From: Lentibacillus jeotgali
GTDB taxonomy: Bacteria; Bacillota; Bacilli; Bacillales; Amphibacillaceae
Assembly: GCF_000224785.1 (NCBI RefSeq)
Contig: NZ_AGAV01000014.1
Location: forward strand, 186,001 to 250,000
Direction: 5' to 3'
Length of the DNA stretch: 64,000 nucleotides
Shown piece by piece: positions 49,985 to 57,854 of this stretch (positions are counted from its first letter, which is position 1; every line of letters begins with the position of its first letter). Under the pieces are notes generated by a model. It made no database searches, was not told where the DNA came from, and saw only the letters and a program-made list of their open reading frames with translations. Made by a program: the position numbers and the translations under genes.

Positions 49985-51271
49985 TTGAAACAAAAACCAC
50001 TTGCATTTCGTATGCGCCCTGAACACATAGATGACATTATCGGACAGGAACACCTGGTTGGCGATGGGAAGATACTCTCACGTATGATTGAAGCTGAGCG
50101 ATTGGCATCGATGATTTTGTTCGGCCCCCCCGGGACAGGAAAAACCTCCATGGCATTTGCACTCGCCAAGAGCCTTGAGTTGCCGGTCAGAATGCTTAAT
50201 GCGGTCGTTGACAAGAAAAGAGATATGGAAATTGTTGTCGAAGAAGCAAAGATGAGCGGGCAGGTCGTATTAGTGCTTGACGAGGTTCACAGGCTTGATA
50301 AGGCAAAACAGGACTTTTTACTGCCTCATATTGAAAGTAACTTGGTCACACTAATTGGCTGTACAACCAGCAACCCTTATCATTCTATTAATCCTGCAAT
50401 CCGCAGCAGATGTCATTTATTTGAGCTGCATCCATTAACATTAGATAATATTAAAACAGCGGTTAATCGGGCTTCAGAAGATGAACAAAACGGATTGGGC
50501 TCTCAACCTGTCGAGCTGACAGAAGATGCATTGGGGCATTTTGGATTGGCAGCCAATGGCGACATGCGTACAGCGTTGAATGGCCTTGAACTTGCTGTAT
50601 CTTCCACACCGAAAGATGCGACGGGCAACATTGTTATCACACTCGATATTGCCGAAGAATGCATGCAAAAGAAAAGCTTTTCCCATGATAAAGATGGGGA
50701 TGCACATTATGACGTCTTATCAGCGTTTCAAAAGTCGATCCGCGGCAGTGACGCCAACGCTGCACTTCATTATCTCGGCCGGCTGATTGAAGCAGGCGAC
50801 CTTGACAGCATTGCCCGCCGCATGATCGTATGCGCCTATGAAGATATTGGTCTTGCCAACCCGCAAGCGGGACCGCGTGCCGTGTCAGCAGTGCAGGCAG
50901 CCGAACGCCTCGGTTTCCCAGAGGCGCGTATACCATTGGCAACAGCAATCGTAGAACTCGCCTTGTCACCTAAATCAAATACAGCTTATAAAGCGCTGGA
51001 TGCAGCCCTCTCCGATATACGCAACGGAAAAAGCGGAGACGTACCTGCACATTTGAAAGATTCCCATTATCAGGGTGCACAAAAGATGGGCCGGGGGATT
51101 GATTATAAGTACCCGCATAATTATGAAAACACCTGGGTCAATCAACAATATTTGCCAGATGCCATAAAAAATAAAGATTATTACAAACCGAAAGACAGCG
51201 GTAAGTTAGAAAAACAGCTCAAACAGGTTCATGAAAAAATTCAGTCTAAAAAAAATAATACTAGATTTTAG
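49985..51271 (+). CDS. rarA: Replication-associated recombination ATPase RarA (MgsA)
   Basis: AAA+ ATPase related to clamp-loader subunits that acts at stalled replication forks. The 428-residue protein has MRPEHIDDIIGQEHLVG, Walker A FGPPGTGKTSMAFAL, Walker B VLVLDEVHRLDKAKQDFLLP, sensor 1 IGCTTSNPYHSINPAIRSRC, and the MgsA C-terminal tetramerisation domain (YEDIGLANPQAGPRAVSAV). The start is TTG at 49985, with AAAGGACG 6 nt upstream. It is divergent from cymR as in B. subtilis (YrvN). Confidence 0.95.
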   Translation: MKQKPLAFRMRPEHIDDIIGQEHLVGDGKILSRMIEAERLASMILFGPPGTGKTSMAFALAKSLELPVRMLNAVVDKKRDMEIVVEEAKMSGQVVLVLDEVHRLDKAKQDFLLPHIESNLVTLIGCTTSNPYHSINPAIRSRCHLFELHPLTLDNIKTAVNRASEDEQNGLGSQPVELTEDALGHFGLAANGDMRTALNGLELAVSSTPKDATGNIVITLDIAEECMQKKSFSHDKDGDAHYDVLSAFQKSIRGSDANAALHYLGRLIEAGDLDSIARRMIVCAYEDIGLANPQAGPRAVSAVQAAERLGFPEARIPLATAIVELALSPKSNTAYKALDAALSDIRNGKSGDVPAHLKDSHYQGAQKMGRGIDYKYPHNYENTWVNQQYLPDAIKNKDYYKPKDSGKLEKQLKQVHEKIQSKKNNTRF

Positions 51272-51357
51272 GAGTATAATTCTTTTTTCAGACGGTCAAA
51301 CTAGACAATAAAGGTAAACCTATCGTTTGACTGGTATTGAAAAAGGAGTGGAAAGTA

Positions 51358-52005
51358 ATGGCTAAAGTAAGACAGGATGCGTGGTCACACGAAGATGATC
51401 TGCTTCTGGCGGAAACGGTATTACGACATATAAGAGAAGGAAGCACACAATTACATGCGTTTGAGGAAGTAGGCGATAAATTGAATCGCACCTCAGCTGC
51501 CTGCGGATTTCGCTGGAATGCCGAAGTAAGAAATAAATATAATGATGCAGTTGAACTTGCAAAACGGCAGCGGAAAGAGAAGAAACGCGCGAATGCCAAA
51601 AAAGTAAAACAACCCGTCATCACGGTTCCCCCAAACGAGCAGAAAGAAACTGTAGAAACAACGGAAGCATCTGAGCAGCAGTCCATAACAATGGATTCTG
51701 TTATTCAATTTTTGAAGCAATTAAATAGAGACTATCAGGCTTCCAATCAATCAAAACAGTCATTGGAACAAGTACAGCAGGAAAATGAAACACTGAAGAA
51801 CCACGTAAATGAATTGGAAACAAAATTGACACGGACGGCAAAACAGCTCGAAACCGTACAAGAAGATTACCAGGTATTCATGCAGATTATGGACAGAGCA
51901 CGGAAAATGACTGTTTTTGAAGACCAGGATTCATTAAAATCCCCATCTTTCAGGATGGATAAAAACGGCAATCTGCAGCAGGTCGCCGATGGTCCAAACC
52001 AATAA
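51358..52005 (+). CDS. RsfA family prespore regulator-like protein
   Basis: DNA-binding protein related to B. subtilis RsfA, a sigma-F-dependent regulator in the forespore. The 215-residue protein has the N-terminal Myb-like domain typical of the family (QDAWSHEDDLLLAETVLRHI, REGSTQLHAFEEVGDKLNRT, SAACGFRWNAEVR), a Lys-rich linker, and a C-terminal coiled coil (about 125-180). The ATG at 51358 has AAAGGAGTGG 8 nt upstream. Several paralogues exist in Bacillaceae, so the exact orthologue and regulon are not claimed. Confidence 0.85.
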   Translation: MAKVRQDAWSHEDDLLLAETVLRHIREGSTQLHAFEEVGDKLNRTSAACGFRWNAEVRNKYNDAVELAKRQRKEKKRANAKKVKQPVITVPPNEQKETVETTEASEQQSITMDSVIQFLKQLNRDYQASNQSKQSLEQVQQENETLKNHVNELETKLTRTAKQLETVQEDYQVFMQIMDRARKMTVFEDQDSLKSPSFRMDKNGNLQQVADGPNQ

Positions 52006-52029
52006 GGGCAAAATGATGCAGTAAATAAA

Positions 52030-52060
52030 CAAGGAATCGGCAGTTTAACCGATTCCTTTT
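52030..52060. terminator. Terminator shared by the rsfA-like gene and 6S RNA
   Basis: AAGGAATCGG / CCGATTCCTT (10 bp, 8-nt loop), with TTTT on the plus strand and a U-poor tail on the minus strand. It is 25 nt after the rsfA-like gene. Confidence 0.75.
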
Positions 52061-52084
52061 AATTTGGCTGCATAGAATTATGTA

Positions 52085-52272
52085 TCTATCAATCCCAATT
52101 GTGCCGTCTGTTGAGAAGTTTTGATCCCGCTCCAGGCAGGTGGGTGCCCTGTTCCATACTTGTTGTGCTTCCCCTATCGGGGCATGCACGCAATATGAAA
52201 ACCTATTCGGGCTCCCGTTAATATAAGTGTTCGGTCAAAACGAATGTACCAGACGTACACATCAGGATTGAC
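52085..52272 (-). ncRNA. ssrS: 6S RNA (6S-1/BsrA type)
   Basis: Small RNA that mimics an open promoter and binds sigma-A RNA polymerase. On the minus strand the ends pair through TCAATCC / GGATTGA, extended by GTG / CAC. The central bubble carries the Firmicute hallmark GAACAGGGCACCCACCTG, and GGGATCAAAACTTCTC and CGGGAGCCCG-like arms are present. The length of about 188 nt agrees with the ~190 nt of B. subtilis 6S-1. That RNA also lies just downstream of aspS. Ends are estimated from the closing stem. Confidence 0.92.
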
Positions 52273-52302
52273 AGCCTTTTCCGGCTCATTGCCTTTAAAT
52301 AC

Positions 52303-52331
52303 ATATTAACATACACATAACACATTATCAA
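52303..52331 (-). promoter_or_regulatory. Promoter of the 6S RNA precursor
   Basis: TTGATA, a 17-nt spacer and TAATAT on the minus strand. It predicts a start near 52296, about 25 nt before the closing stem, implying a short 5' leader trimmed off later. It lies between the aspS stop and the RNA, so 6S RNA need not depend on hisS-aspS transcription. Confidence 0.65.
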
Positions 52332-52394
52332 TATTCACTTTAACAAAGTATTCGTAACAAACGTTACAATTAACCAACTTTTTTAACATCAGCC

Positions 52395-54161
52395 TTATTT
52401 CTCATCATTAATTTGAATTGCCAGTTCATCCAGCTGACCCTTACTCACATCATTTGGAGCATCTGTCAGTAAATCTGAAGCCGAAGCTGTTTTTGGAAAT
52501 AGGATTGTATCTCTTAGATTTGAACTTCCTGCCAGCAGCATGACAATTCTGTCCAGACCCAGGGCGATTCCGCCATGAGGCGGGGCACCATATTCCAATG
52601 CTTCGAGCAAAAAGCCAAACTGTTCATCTGCCTCTTCTTGTGTAAAACCTAATACGTCAAGCATCTTCATTTGCTGATCTTTCTTGTGGATACGCAAAGA
52701 CCCTCCGCCAAGTTCATAACCGTTCAATACAAGATCATAAGCGTTGGCCCTTACATCACTCGGATCCATATCGAGCTTGTCAAGGTCTTCCTCAACCGGC
52801 ATCGTAAACGGATGATGAGCAGCAAAATAGCGTTCAAGATCTTCATCATACTCAAGCAACGGCCAATCGGTAACCCAGAGAAAATTGAATTTGGTTTCGT
52901 CAATCAGATTCAATTCTCTTCCAAGTTTAAGTCTTAAAGCACCTAAACTGTCATAAACGACAGATGACTTATCACTGCCAAATAAAAGCAGGTCACCATC
53001 TTCAGCTGCGGACCTTTCAATCAGGCCGTTTGTCTCGTCATCAGAAAGGAATTTAGCTATCGGACCAGTCAGTTGACCGCCATCAACTTTTAGCCACGCC
53101 ATCCCTTTAGCGTCATATATCTTCACAAAGTCCGTCAGTTGATCGATATCTTTTCGGGAATAATTGGCCGCTTGTCCTTTAGCATTTAACAGACAGACTT
53201 TACCGCCTGATTCAACGGCTCCCTTAAAGACTTTAAACGATGAATCTTTCACGATATCGGAAACATGAATTAATTCCATGCCAAATCGTGTATCGGGTTT
53301 ATCGGATCCAAACCGTGACATTGCCTCGTCATAAGGCATCCGCGGCAGCGGCAGGGAAATATCCACATTTTTAACTTCTTTTAACACATGTCTCATCATT
53401 TGCTCAGTCATGTCCATAATCTCATCACTGGTCAGGAATGATGTTTCGATATCGACCTGAGTGAATTCCGGCTGCCTATCCGCTCGCAAATCTTCATCCC
53501 TGAAACAACGGGCTATTTGATAATATTTTTCAAAGCCACCCATCATGATCAGCTGTTTAAACAATTGGGGAGACTGCGGGAGTGCATAAAATTGGCCATG
53601 ATGAACCCGGCTTGGCACAAGATAGTCCCGTGCGCCCTCAGGCGTGCTTTTTGTTAAAATGGGAGTTTCCATTTCCAAAAATCCATCATCATTCAAAAAA
53701 TTCCGGATTGCCTGCGTCGTCCGATGCCGCATTTTAAATGTTTCCTGAAGTTTATTTCTGCGCAAATCAATATAACGATACTTTAAGCGCAAGTCCTCGG
53801 CAACATCTGTCTCTTCCTGGATCAAAAATGGCGGTGTTTTAGCTTTATTCAAAATGGTCAAATCTTTAGCGATGACTTCAATCCGGCCTGTTCCCATCGC
53901 TGGGTTAACTGTACCTTCATCACGCTTAACCACACTGCCCGTAATTTCCAGGACATACTCTGTTCTGACTGCTTCAGCTGCTTCAAGGGCAGCTTTTGAA
54001 TGATCCGGATTGAACACAACCTGTACAAGACCGGATCTGTCGCGTAAATCGATAAAAATCAGTCCGCCAAGGTCCCGGCGCGTTTGCACCCAGCCTTTCA
54101 GCAATACCGATTGATCAACGTCATTTTCACTTAATGTTCCGGCTAATACACGTTCACTCAT
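52395..54161 (-). CDS. aspS: Aspartyl-tRNA synthetase
   Basis: Charges tRNA-Asp. The 588-residue protein has the N-terminal OB-fold anticodon domain ([21 protein letters not shown]), class II motif 2 ([20 protein letters not shown]), the bacterial GAD insertion (about 290-420), and motif 3 [15 protein letters not shown]. The ATG at 54161 follows AGGAGG by 8 nt and overlaps the hisS end by 8 nt; longer in-frame readings lie inside hisS. It shares the hisS T-box leader. Confidence 0.97.
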   Translation of the reverse strand: MSERVLAGTLSENDVDQSVLLKGWVQTRRDLGGLIFIDLRDRSGLVQVVFNPDHSKAALEAAEAVRTEYVLEITGSVVKRDEGTVNPAMGTGRIEVIAKDLTILNKAKTPPFLIQEETDVAEDLRLKYRYIDLRRNKLQETFKMRHRTTQAIRNFLNDDGFLEMETPILTKSTPEGARDYLVPSRVHHGQFYALPQSPQLFKQLIMMGGFEKYYQIARCFRDEDLRADRQPEFTQVDIETSFLTSDEIMDMTEQMMRHVLKEVKNVDISLPLPRMPYDEAMSRFGSDKPDTRFGMELIHVSDIVKDSSFKVFKGAVESGGKVCLLNAKGQAANYSRKDIDQLTDFVKIYDAKGMAWLKVDGGQLTGPIAKFLSDDETNGLIERSAAEDGDLLLFGSDKSSVVYDSLGALRLKLGRELNLIDETKFNFLWVTDWPLLEYDEDLERYFAAHHPFTMPVEEDLDKLDMDPSDVRANAYDLVLNGYELGGGSLRIHKKDQQMKMLDVLGFTQEEADEQFGFLLEALEYGAPPHGGIALGLDRIVMLLAGSSNLRDTILFPKTASASDLLTDAPNDVSKGQLDELAIQINDEK

Positions 54162-55443
54162 TAACATTTCCTCCTGACAGTTTTCCATACAGAAATTCAG
54201 GCAATTCAGCCAGTGATACTTCTTCCTGATCACCAGTTGCCATTTCTTTGACATTGATTATCTGCTGCTTTAGTTCATTTTCACCGAGAACGAGGACATA
54301 TTTGGCATGATAACGGTCTGCAGCTTTAAACTGTGACTTCATCTTTCTGCCCTGATAATCCCGGTCGATCTGAACACCTTTTTTGCGCAGATTATGGAGA
54401 ATCTTTACGGAAGCCTGTTCAGCTTCATCGCCAACAGCCACGAGAAAGCAATCCAATTCATCACCTGAAGGAATAGCGACATCCTCAGCTTCCAATGCCA
54501 TCAACAGACGTTCAAGCCCCATACCAAAGCCGATTCCCGGAGTTTCGGGCCCTCCAAGTTCCTCAACAAGCCCGTTATATCTGCCCCCACCGGCAAGCGT
54601 GGTGATAGCGCCGAACCCTTCCGCTTCACTCATGATTTCAAACGCTGTGTGATTATAATAATCAAGACCGCGCACCAAATTTGGATCAACCTCATAGTCA
54701 ATATTCATCAGTGATAAATAGGCTTTGACCTTTTCAAAATAAGCTTTAGAATCCTCATTCAAATAATCGAGAATTGACGGCGCCGCTTTCATGGCGGGAT
54801 GATCTTTATCCGTTTTGCAATCCAAAATGCGCATTGGATTTTGAGCAAGCCGGGTCTGGCAATCACTGCACAATTCATCTTTATGTGGCGTGAAATGATC
54901 AACTAATGCCTGACGGTGGCGCTCGCTGCTCTCCTTGTCCCCTAACGAATTAATCACAAGTTTTAGCGACTTTAAACCAAGTTCGCGGTAACAGGTCATC
55001 GCTAGATCGATTACCTCGGCATCCACTGCCGGATCTGCACTTCCCATTACCTCAACCCCGAATTGATTCAGCTGCCGCATTCTGCCCTTTTGCGGGCGTT
55101 CATAACGAAACATTTGGGCAAAATAATAAAGTTTGACCGGCTGGCTGGGGTTACCATGCATTTTATGCTCAACAAACGGACGAACAACCGATGCAGTGCC
55201 TTCCGGCCGTAATGTTAGACTCCTGCCGCCCTTATCCTCAAACGTGTACATCTCTTTTTGAACAATATCGGTCGAATCGCCGACCCCACGCTGAAAAAGT
55301 TCGGTGTGTTCAAATAAAGGTGTACGGATTTCTTCAAAATGAAATCTTTTGCAAATATCTTTAATGGTTTCTTCAATAAATTGCCATTTCGCCGCTTCCT
55401 CTGGCAAAATGTCAGCCGTACCACGTGGTGCCTTTATATTCAT
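54154..55443 (-). CDS. hisS: Histidyl-tRNA synthetase
   Basis: Charges tRNA-His. The 429-residue protein has [16 protein letters not shown], motif 1 region [21 protein letters not shown], motif 2 [12 protein letters not shown] and [12 protein letters not shown], and the HisRS-specific [14 protein letters not shown] and [13 protein letters not shown]. Three start codons lie in a row (TTG 55449, ATG 55446, ATG 55443). The last has the best spacing (8 nt) after GGGGG, but any is possible. It is the first gene of hisS-aspS. Confidence 0.97.
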   Translation of the reverse strand: MNIKAPRGTADILPEEAAKWQFIEETIKDICKRFHFEEIRTPLFEHTELFQRGVGDSTDIVQKEMYTFEDKGGRSLTLRPEGTASVVRPFVEHKMHGNPSQPVKLYYFAQMFRYERPQKGRMRQLNQFGVEVMGSADPAVDAEVIDLAMTCYRELGLKSLKLVINSLGDKESSERHRQALVDHFTPHKDELCSDCQTRLAQNPMRILDCKTDKDHPAMKAAPSILDYLNEDSKAYFEKVKAYLSLMNIDYEVDPNLVRGLDYYNHTAFEIMSEAEGFGAITTLAGGGRYNGLVEELGGPETPGIGFGMGLERLLMALEAEDVAIPSGDELDCFLVAVGDEAEQASVKILHNLRKKGVQIDRDYQGRKMKSQFKAADRYHAKYVLVLGENELKQQIINVKEMATGDQEEVSLAELPEFLYGKLSGGNVNE

Positions 55444-55543
55444 CATCAATACCCCCTAAATCATTTAAAATATGGCGCCTTTAGTGTCGGTTACAGCTTG
55501 CAGCATAAACATCATTATCGTTTAACAAAGCTAAAAAGATAAT

Positions 55544-55806
55544 AAAAACTCCCGTCCCTTATTATAAGGGACGGGAGTTAGTTCCCGCGTTGCCACCCTG
55601 GTTGGTGCTGTTAGAGCACCCGCTCTTCACAGTTAACGCCTGCAAAACGTCTATATCTACTACCGTTTATTCGATACAGAACCTAAGGAATGTCGTTCAT
55701 CAGGACTAATTGCGAAAATGCTTCCAGCCGATGACATTTTCTCTCTTTGCACTAGCGACCTAATTACTCTTTCCCTCGCTGGTTAGTTTCGTTTTCATAT
55801 TGAATG
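55544..55806 (-). promoter_or_regulatory. T-box leader of hisS-aspS
   Basis: The minus strand carries the T-box AGGGTGGCAACGCGG (55585-55599), then a strong terminator AACTCCCGTCCCTTA / TAAGGGACGGGAGTT (55547-55579) with a five-T tail. Stem I parts include CAAAGAGAGAAAATG and GGCTGGAAG. The specifier region reads GAAC-GACAT (55690-55694 on the plus strand as ATGTC). GAC would name aspartate, and the overlapping CAT would name histidine. Both match a gene of the operon. Confidence 0.93.
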
Positions 55807-55812
55807 ACTACT

Positions 55813-55841
55813 ATATTAATGTTTCATGATAATATTGTCAA
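55813..55841 (-). promoter_or_regulatory. Sigma-A promoter of the hisS-aspS leader
   Basis: TTGACA, a 17-nt spacer and TAATAT on the minus strand, giving a start near 55806. The -35 overlaps the stop codon of the upstream small gene. Confidence 0.85.
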
Positions 55842-56011
55842 GTACGGATGATTTTTTTCTTAAGTCTTTTAACTTCACCAAGGGAAATACCCAGCTGTTC
55901 TGCTATTTCCATATGATTAAACTCGTCTTCCATTTCCGTAAAACGATGAAAATCTGCACCAAAGATTTCCTTATTTACATTTGTACTCCACTGTTTATCA
56001 TTTACGCGCAT
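55838..56011 (-). CDS. Small helix-turn-helix protein, YrzK-like
   Basis: A 57-residue protein. Its C-terminal half looks like a sigma-70 region 4 type helix-turn-helix (EIAEQLGISLGEVKRLKKKI). The N-terminal part (DKQWSTNVNKEIFGADFHRF) has no known domain. No sigma region 2 is present, so it is not a complete sigma factor. The ATG at 56011 has GGAGGT 7 nt upstream. A similar small gene stands by hisS in B. subtilis (yrzK, from memory). Function is unknown. Confidence 0.75.
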   Translation of the reverse strand: MRVNDKQWSTNVNKEIFGADFHRFTEMEDEFNHMEIAEQLGISLGEVKRLKKKIIRT

Positions 56012-56104
56012 CAGGTTTACCTCCCTCATTCACTTTAGTTTTGTCTATTTTACAACTTTTTATTACAATTAGAGGAGATAATGAATATAATGGGAGGAAA
56101 CCGT

Positions 56105-57154
56105 GTGCGTTTTAAAAAATCAGCCGGATTGTTGTTGATTCTTTGCTTTGTTTTTATCCCCGTTGTACAAGCCGATAAAGCGGTTGTAACCACTGACGGA
56201 CTAATCATTCGCTCCGGCCCGGGAACGGATTACAGCCGGATTGGACAGGTTAACACCGGTAAAGAACTGTATATTACCAGAGTTGAGAATGGCTGGGTGG
56301 AAATAGCATTCAATAATGGAAGTGGCTGGGTAACAAGTGAATATGTTGACATCCATTCAAATTCAAGCGATGGTTCTGACAACACCAACTCTGACGATGG
56401 AAGTAATGGCCTCGGCAACATATTTATTCAGCACGATAATACCCATTTGCGCAAAGGGCCTTCAACTTCATCAGACATCATCGGTTTTGCAAATAAAGGC
56501 GAGGAATTTAACGTGTTGTCAGAAGAGGAGAATTGGTACGAAATTGCAAACGATGAAATCTCCGGCTTTATAGTGAAAGAATTTGCCGCTAGTCATAGTA
56601 TATTATCTTCAACGGGGCTTGAAGATAAAACGATCGTAATTGATGCCGGCCACGGCGGACGTGACGTAGGAGCAATCGGTGCGAGTGGCACATATGAAAA
56701 AGATTTTACATTCCAGACGATGAAGGAATTAAAAAAAGAATTGGTCATTCTGGGTGCTGAGGTTGTTTTGACCAGAAGAACGGATCGATTTGTTTCGCTC
56801 GATAGCAGAACGAGTCTGGCCAATATAACAGATACGGATGCTTTTATCAGCATCCACTATAACAGCTTTCCACAAACACCAGAGGTAACCGGAATCGGAA
56901 CGTATTATTATCATAAACATAGCGAAGAACTTGCGCGGTCTGTGCAGGAAAGTCTAATCAGCAAAACCGGAGCAAATGATCGTGAAGCGCTCAACGAAGA
57001 CTATCATGTTATCAGACAAAGTTTTAACCCATCCATTCTCGTTGAACTTGGCTTCATTTCCAATCCTGAAAAAGAGCAGCTGCTTGAGACTAACAGTTAC
57101 CAAAAACAATTAGTCTCAGGAATTGTTGCAGGTCTTAGCAAATATTTTAAATAG
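56105..57154 (+). CDS. N-acetylmuramoyl-L-alanine amidase with SH3 domains
   Basis: Secreted cell-wall hydrolase that cuts the amide between MurNAc and the stem peptide. The 349-residue protein has a signal peptide (RFKKSAGLLLILCFVFIPVVQA, cleavage near residue 23-24) and two bacterial SH3 domains (about 25-90 and 105-165) joined by a Ser/Asn/Asp linker. A C-terminal Amidase_3 domain has zinc ligands in VIDAGHGGRDVGAIG and FISIHYNSF and the Glu in SILVELGFISN. The GTG at 56105 follows GGGAGG by 7 nt. It resembles B. subtilis YrvJ, which has more SH3 domains. It may act in growth or lysis. Confidence 0.9.
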   Translation: MRFKKSAGLLLILCFVFIPVVQADKAVVTTDGLIIRSGPGTDYSRIGQVNTGKELYITRVENGWVEIAFNNGSGWVTSEYVDIHSNSSDGSDNTNSDDGSNGLGNIFIQHDNTHLRKGPSTSSDIIGFANKGEEFNVLSEEENWYEIANDEISGFIVKEFAASHSILSSTGLEDKTIVIDAGHGGRDVGAIGASGTYEKDFTFQTMKELKKELVILGAEVVLTRRTDRFVSLDSRTSLANITDTDAFISIHYNSFPQTPEVTGIGTYYYHKHSEELARSVQESLISKTGANDREALNEDYHVIRQSFNPSILVELGFISNPEKEQLLETNSYQKQLVSGIVAGLSKYFK

Positions 57155-57166
57155 GCTGTAAAATAA

Positions 57167-57376
57167 CGAGGTTGGGACAAAATTTCAGTATAATAATGGA
57201 GTGAGTATTACCACCGCTGCGGAAAAATACGTCGCTTTCCGGGGGTGGCTGATGAGCCTCCTCGTGCCTTCAGCACTGCGGGGTCTCATCTATGCCTTGC
57301 TCCCCCAGGAGTCTCCGCATTTTTCCTCGCTGGTTTAGATGAATACACCTGTACTGTAACTTTTATCCCCTCCGCG
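57167..57376. mobile_element. MITE-like element with GGTTGGGACA end
   Basis: The left end is CGAGGTTGGGACAAAA. The right end, TTTTATCCCCTCCGCG, is an imperfect inverted match. The interior carries GATGAGCCTCCTCGTGCC, a short loop and GGCACTGCGGGGTCTCATC-like arms, homologous to the element at 37894-38124, plus an outer AATGCGGAGACTCC-type stem. No coding capacity. It separates the amidase gene from dtd, whose stop codon it nearly touches. Confidence 0.65.
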
Positions 57377-57377
57377 G

Positions 57378-57824
57378 TTATTTATCATCTGAATCCAAAA
57401 TAATAGTCACCGGTCCTGAATTTGTCAGCCGGACTTGCATCATTTCACCAAATTCGCCTGTTTTCACATGAATATCATGCTGAGCAATTAGTTGGTTAAA
57501 ATACTGATAAAGCTCATTGGCCTGATCAGGTTTGGCTGCATTCATGTAGTTCGGCCGCCTTCCTTTCTTTGTATCAGCATATAACGTAAATTGTGATATT
57601 GACAGAACTTCTCCGGCAACATCTTTTAACGAGTGATTCATTTTACCATTCTCATCATCAAAAATACGCAAATGCACCAGTTTATTTACCAGATAGTCAG
57701 CATCTTCTTTTGTATCATCGTGTGTGACACCGAGTAGAACAACAAGGCCATGATCTATCGCGCCTGTTTCTGTCCCCCCGACTGTCACACTTGCATCCGC
57801 CGCACGCTGGATGACTGCTTTCAT
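57378..57824 (-). CDS. dtd: D-aminoacyl-tRNA deacylase
   Basis: Removes D-amino acids, and glycine from tRNA-Ala, that were mischarged to tRNA. The 148-residue protein is full length. It begins [15 protein letters not shown] and has the family motifs [15 protein letters not shown] and the cross-subunit NSGPVTIIL. It lies 30 nt after rel in the conserved rel-dtd pair. Confidence 0.96.
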   Translation of the reverse strand: MKAVIQRAADASVTVGGTETGAIDHGLVVLLGVTHDDTKEDADYLVNKLVHLRIFDDENGKMNHSLKDVAGEVLSISQFTLYADTKKGRRPNYMNAAKPDQANELYQYFNQLIAQHDIHVKTGEFGEMMQVRLTNSGPVTIILDSDDK

Positions 57825-57854
57825 TGTCTTATGACCCCTTTTCAGATTATTAAC

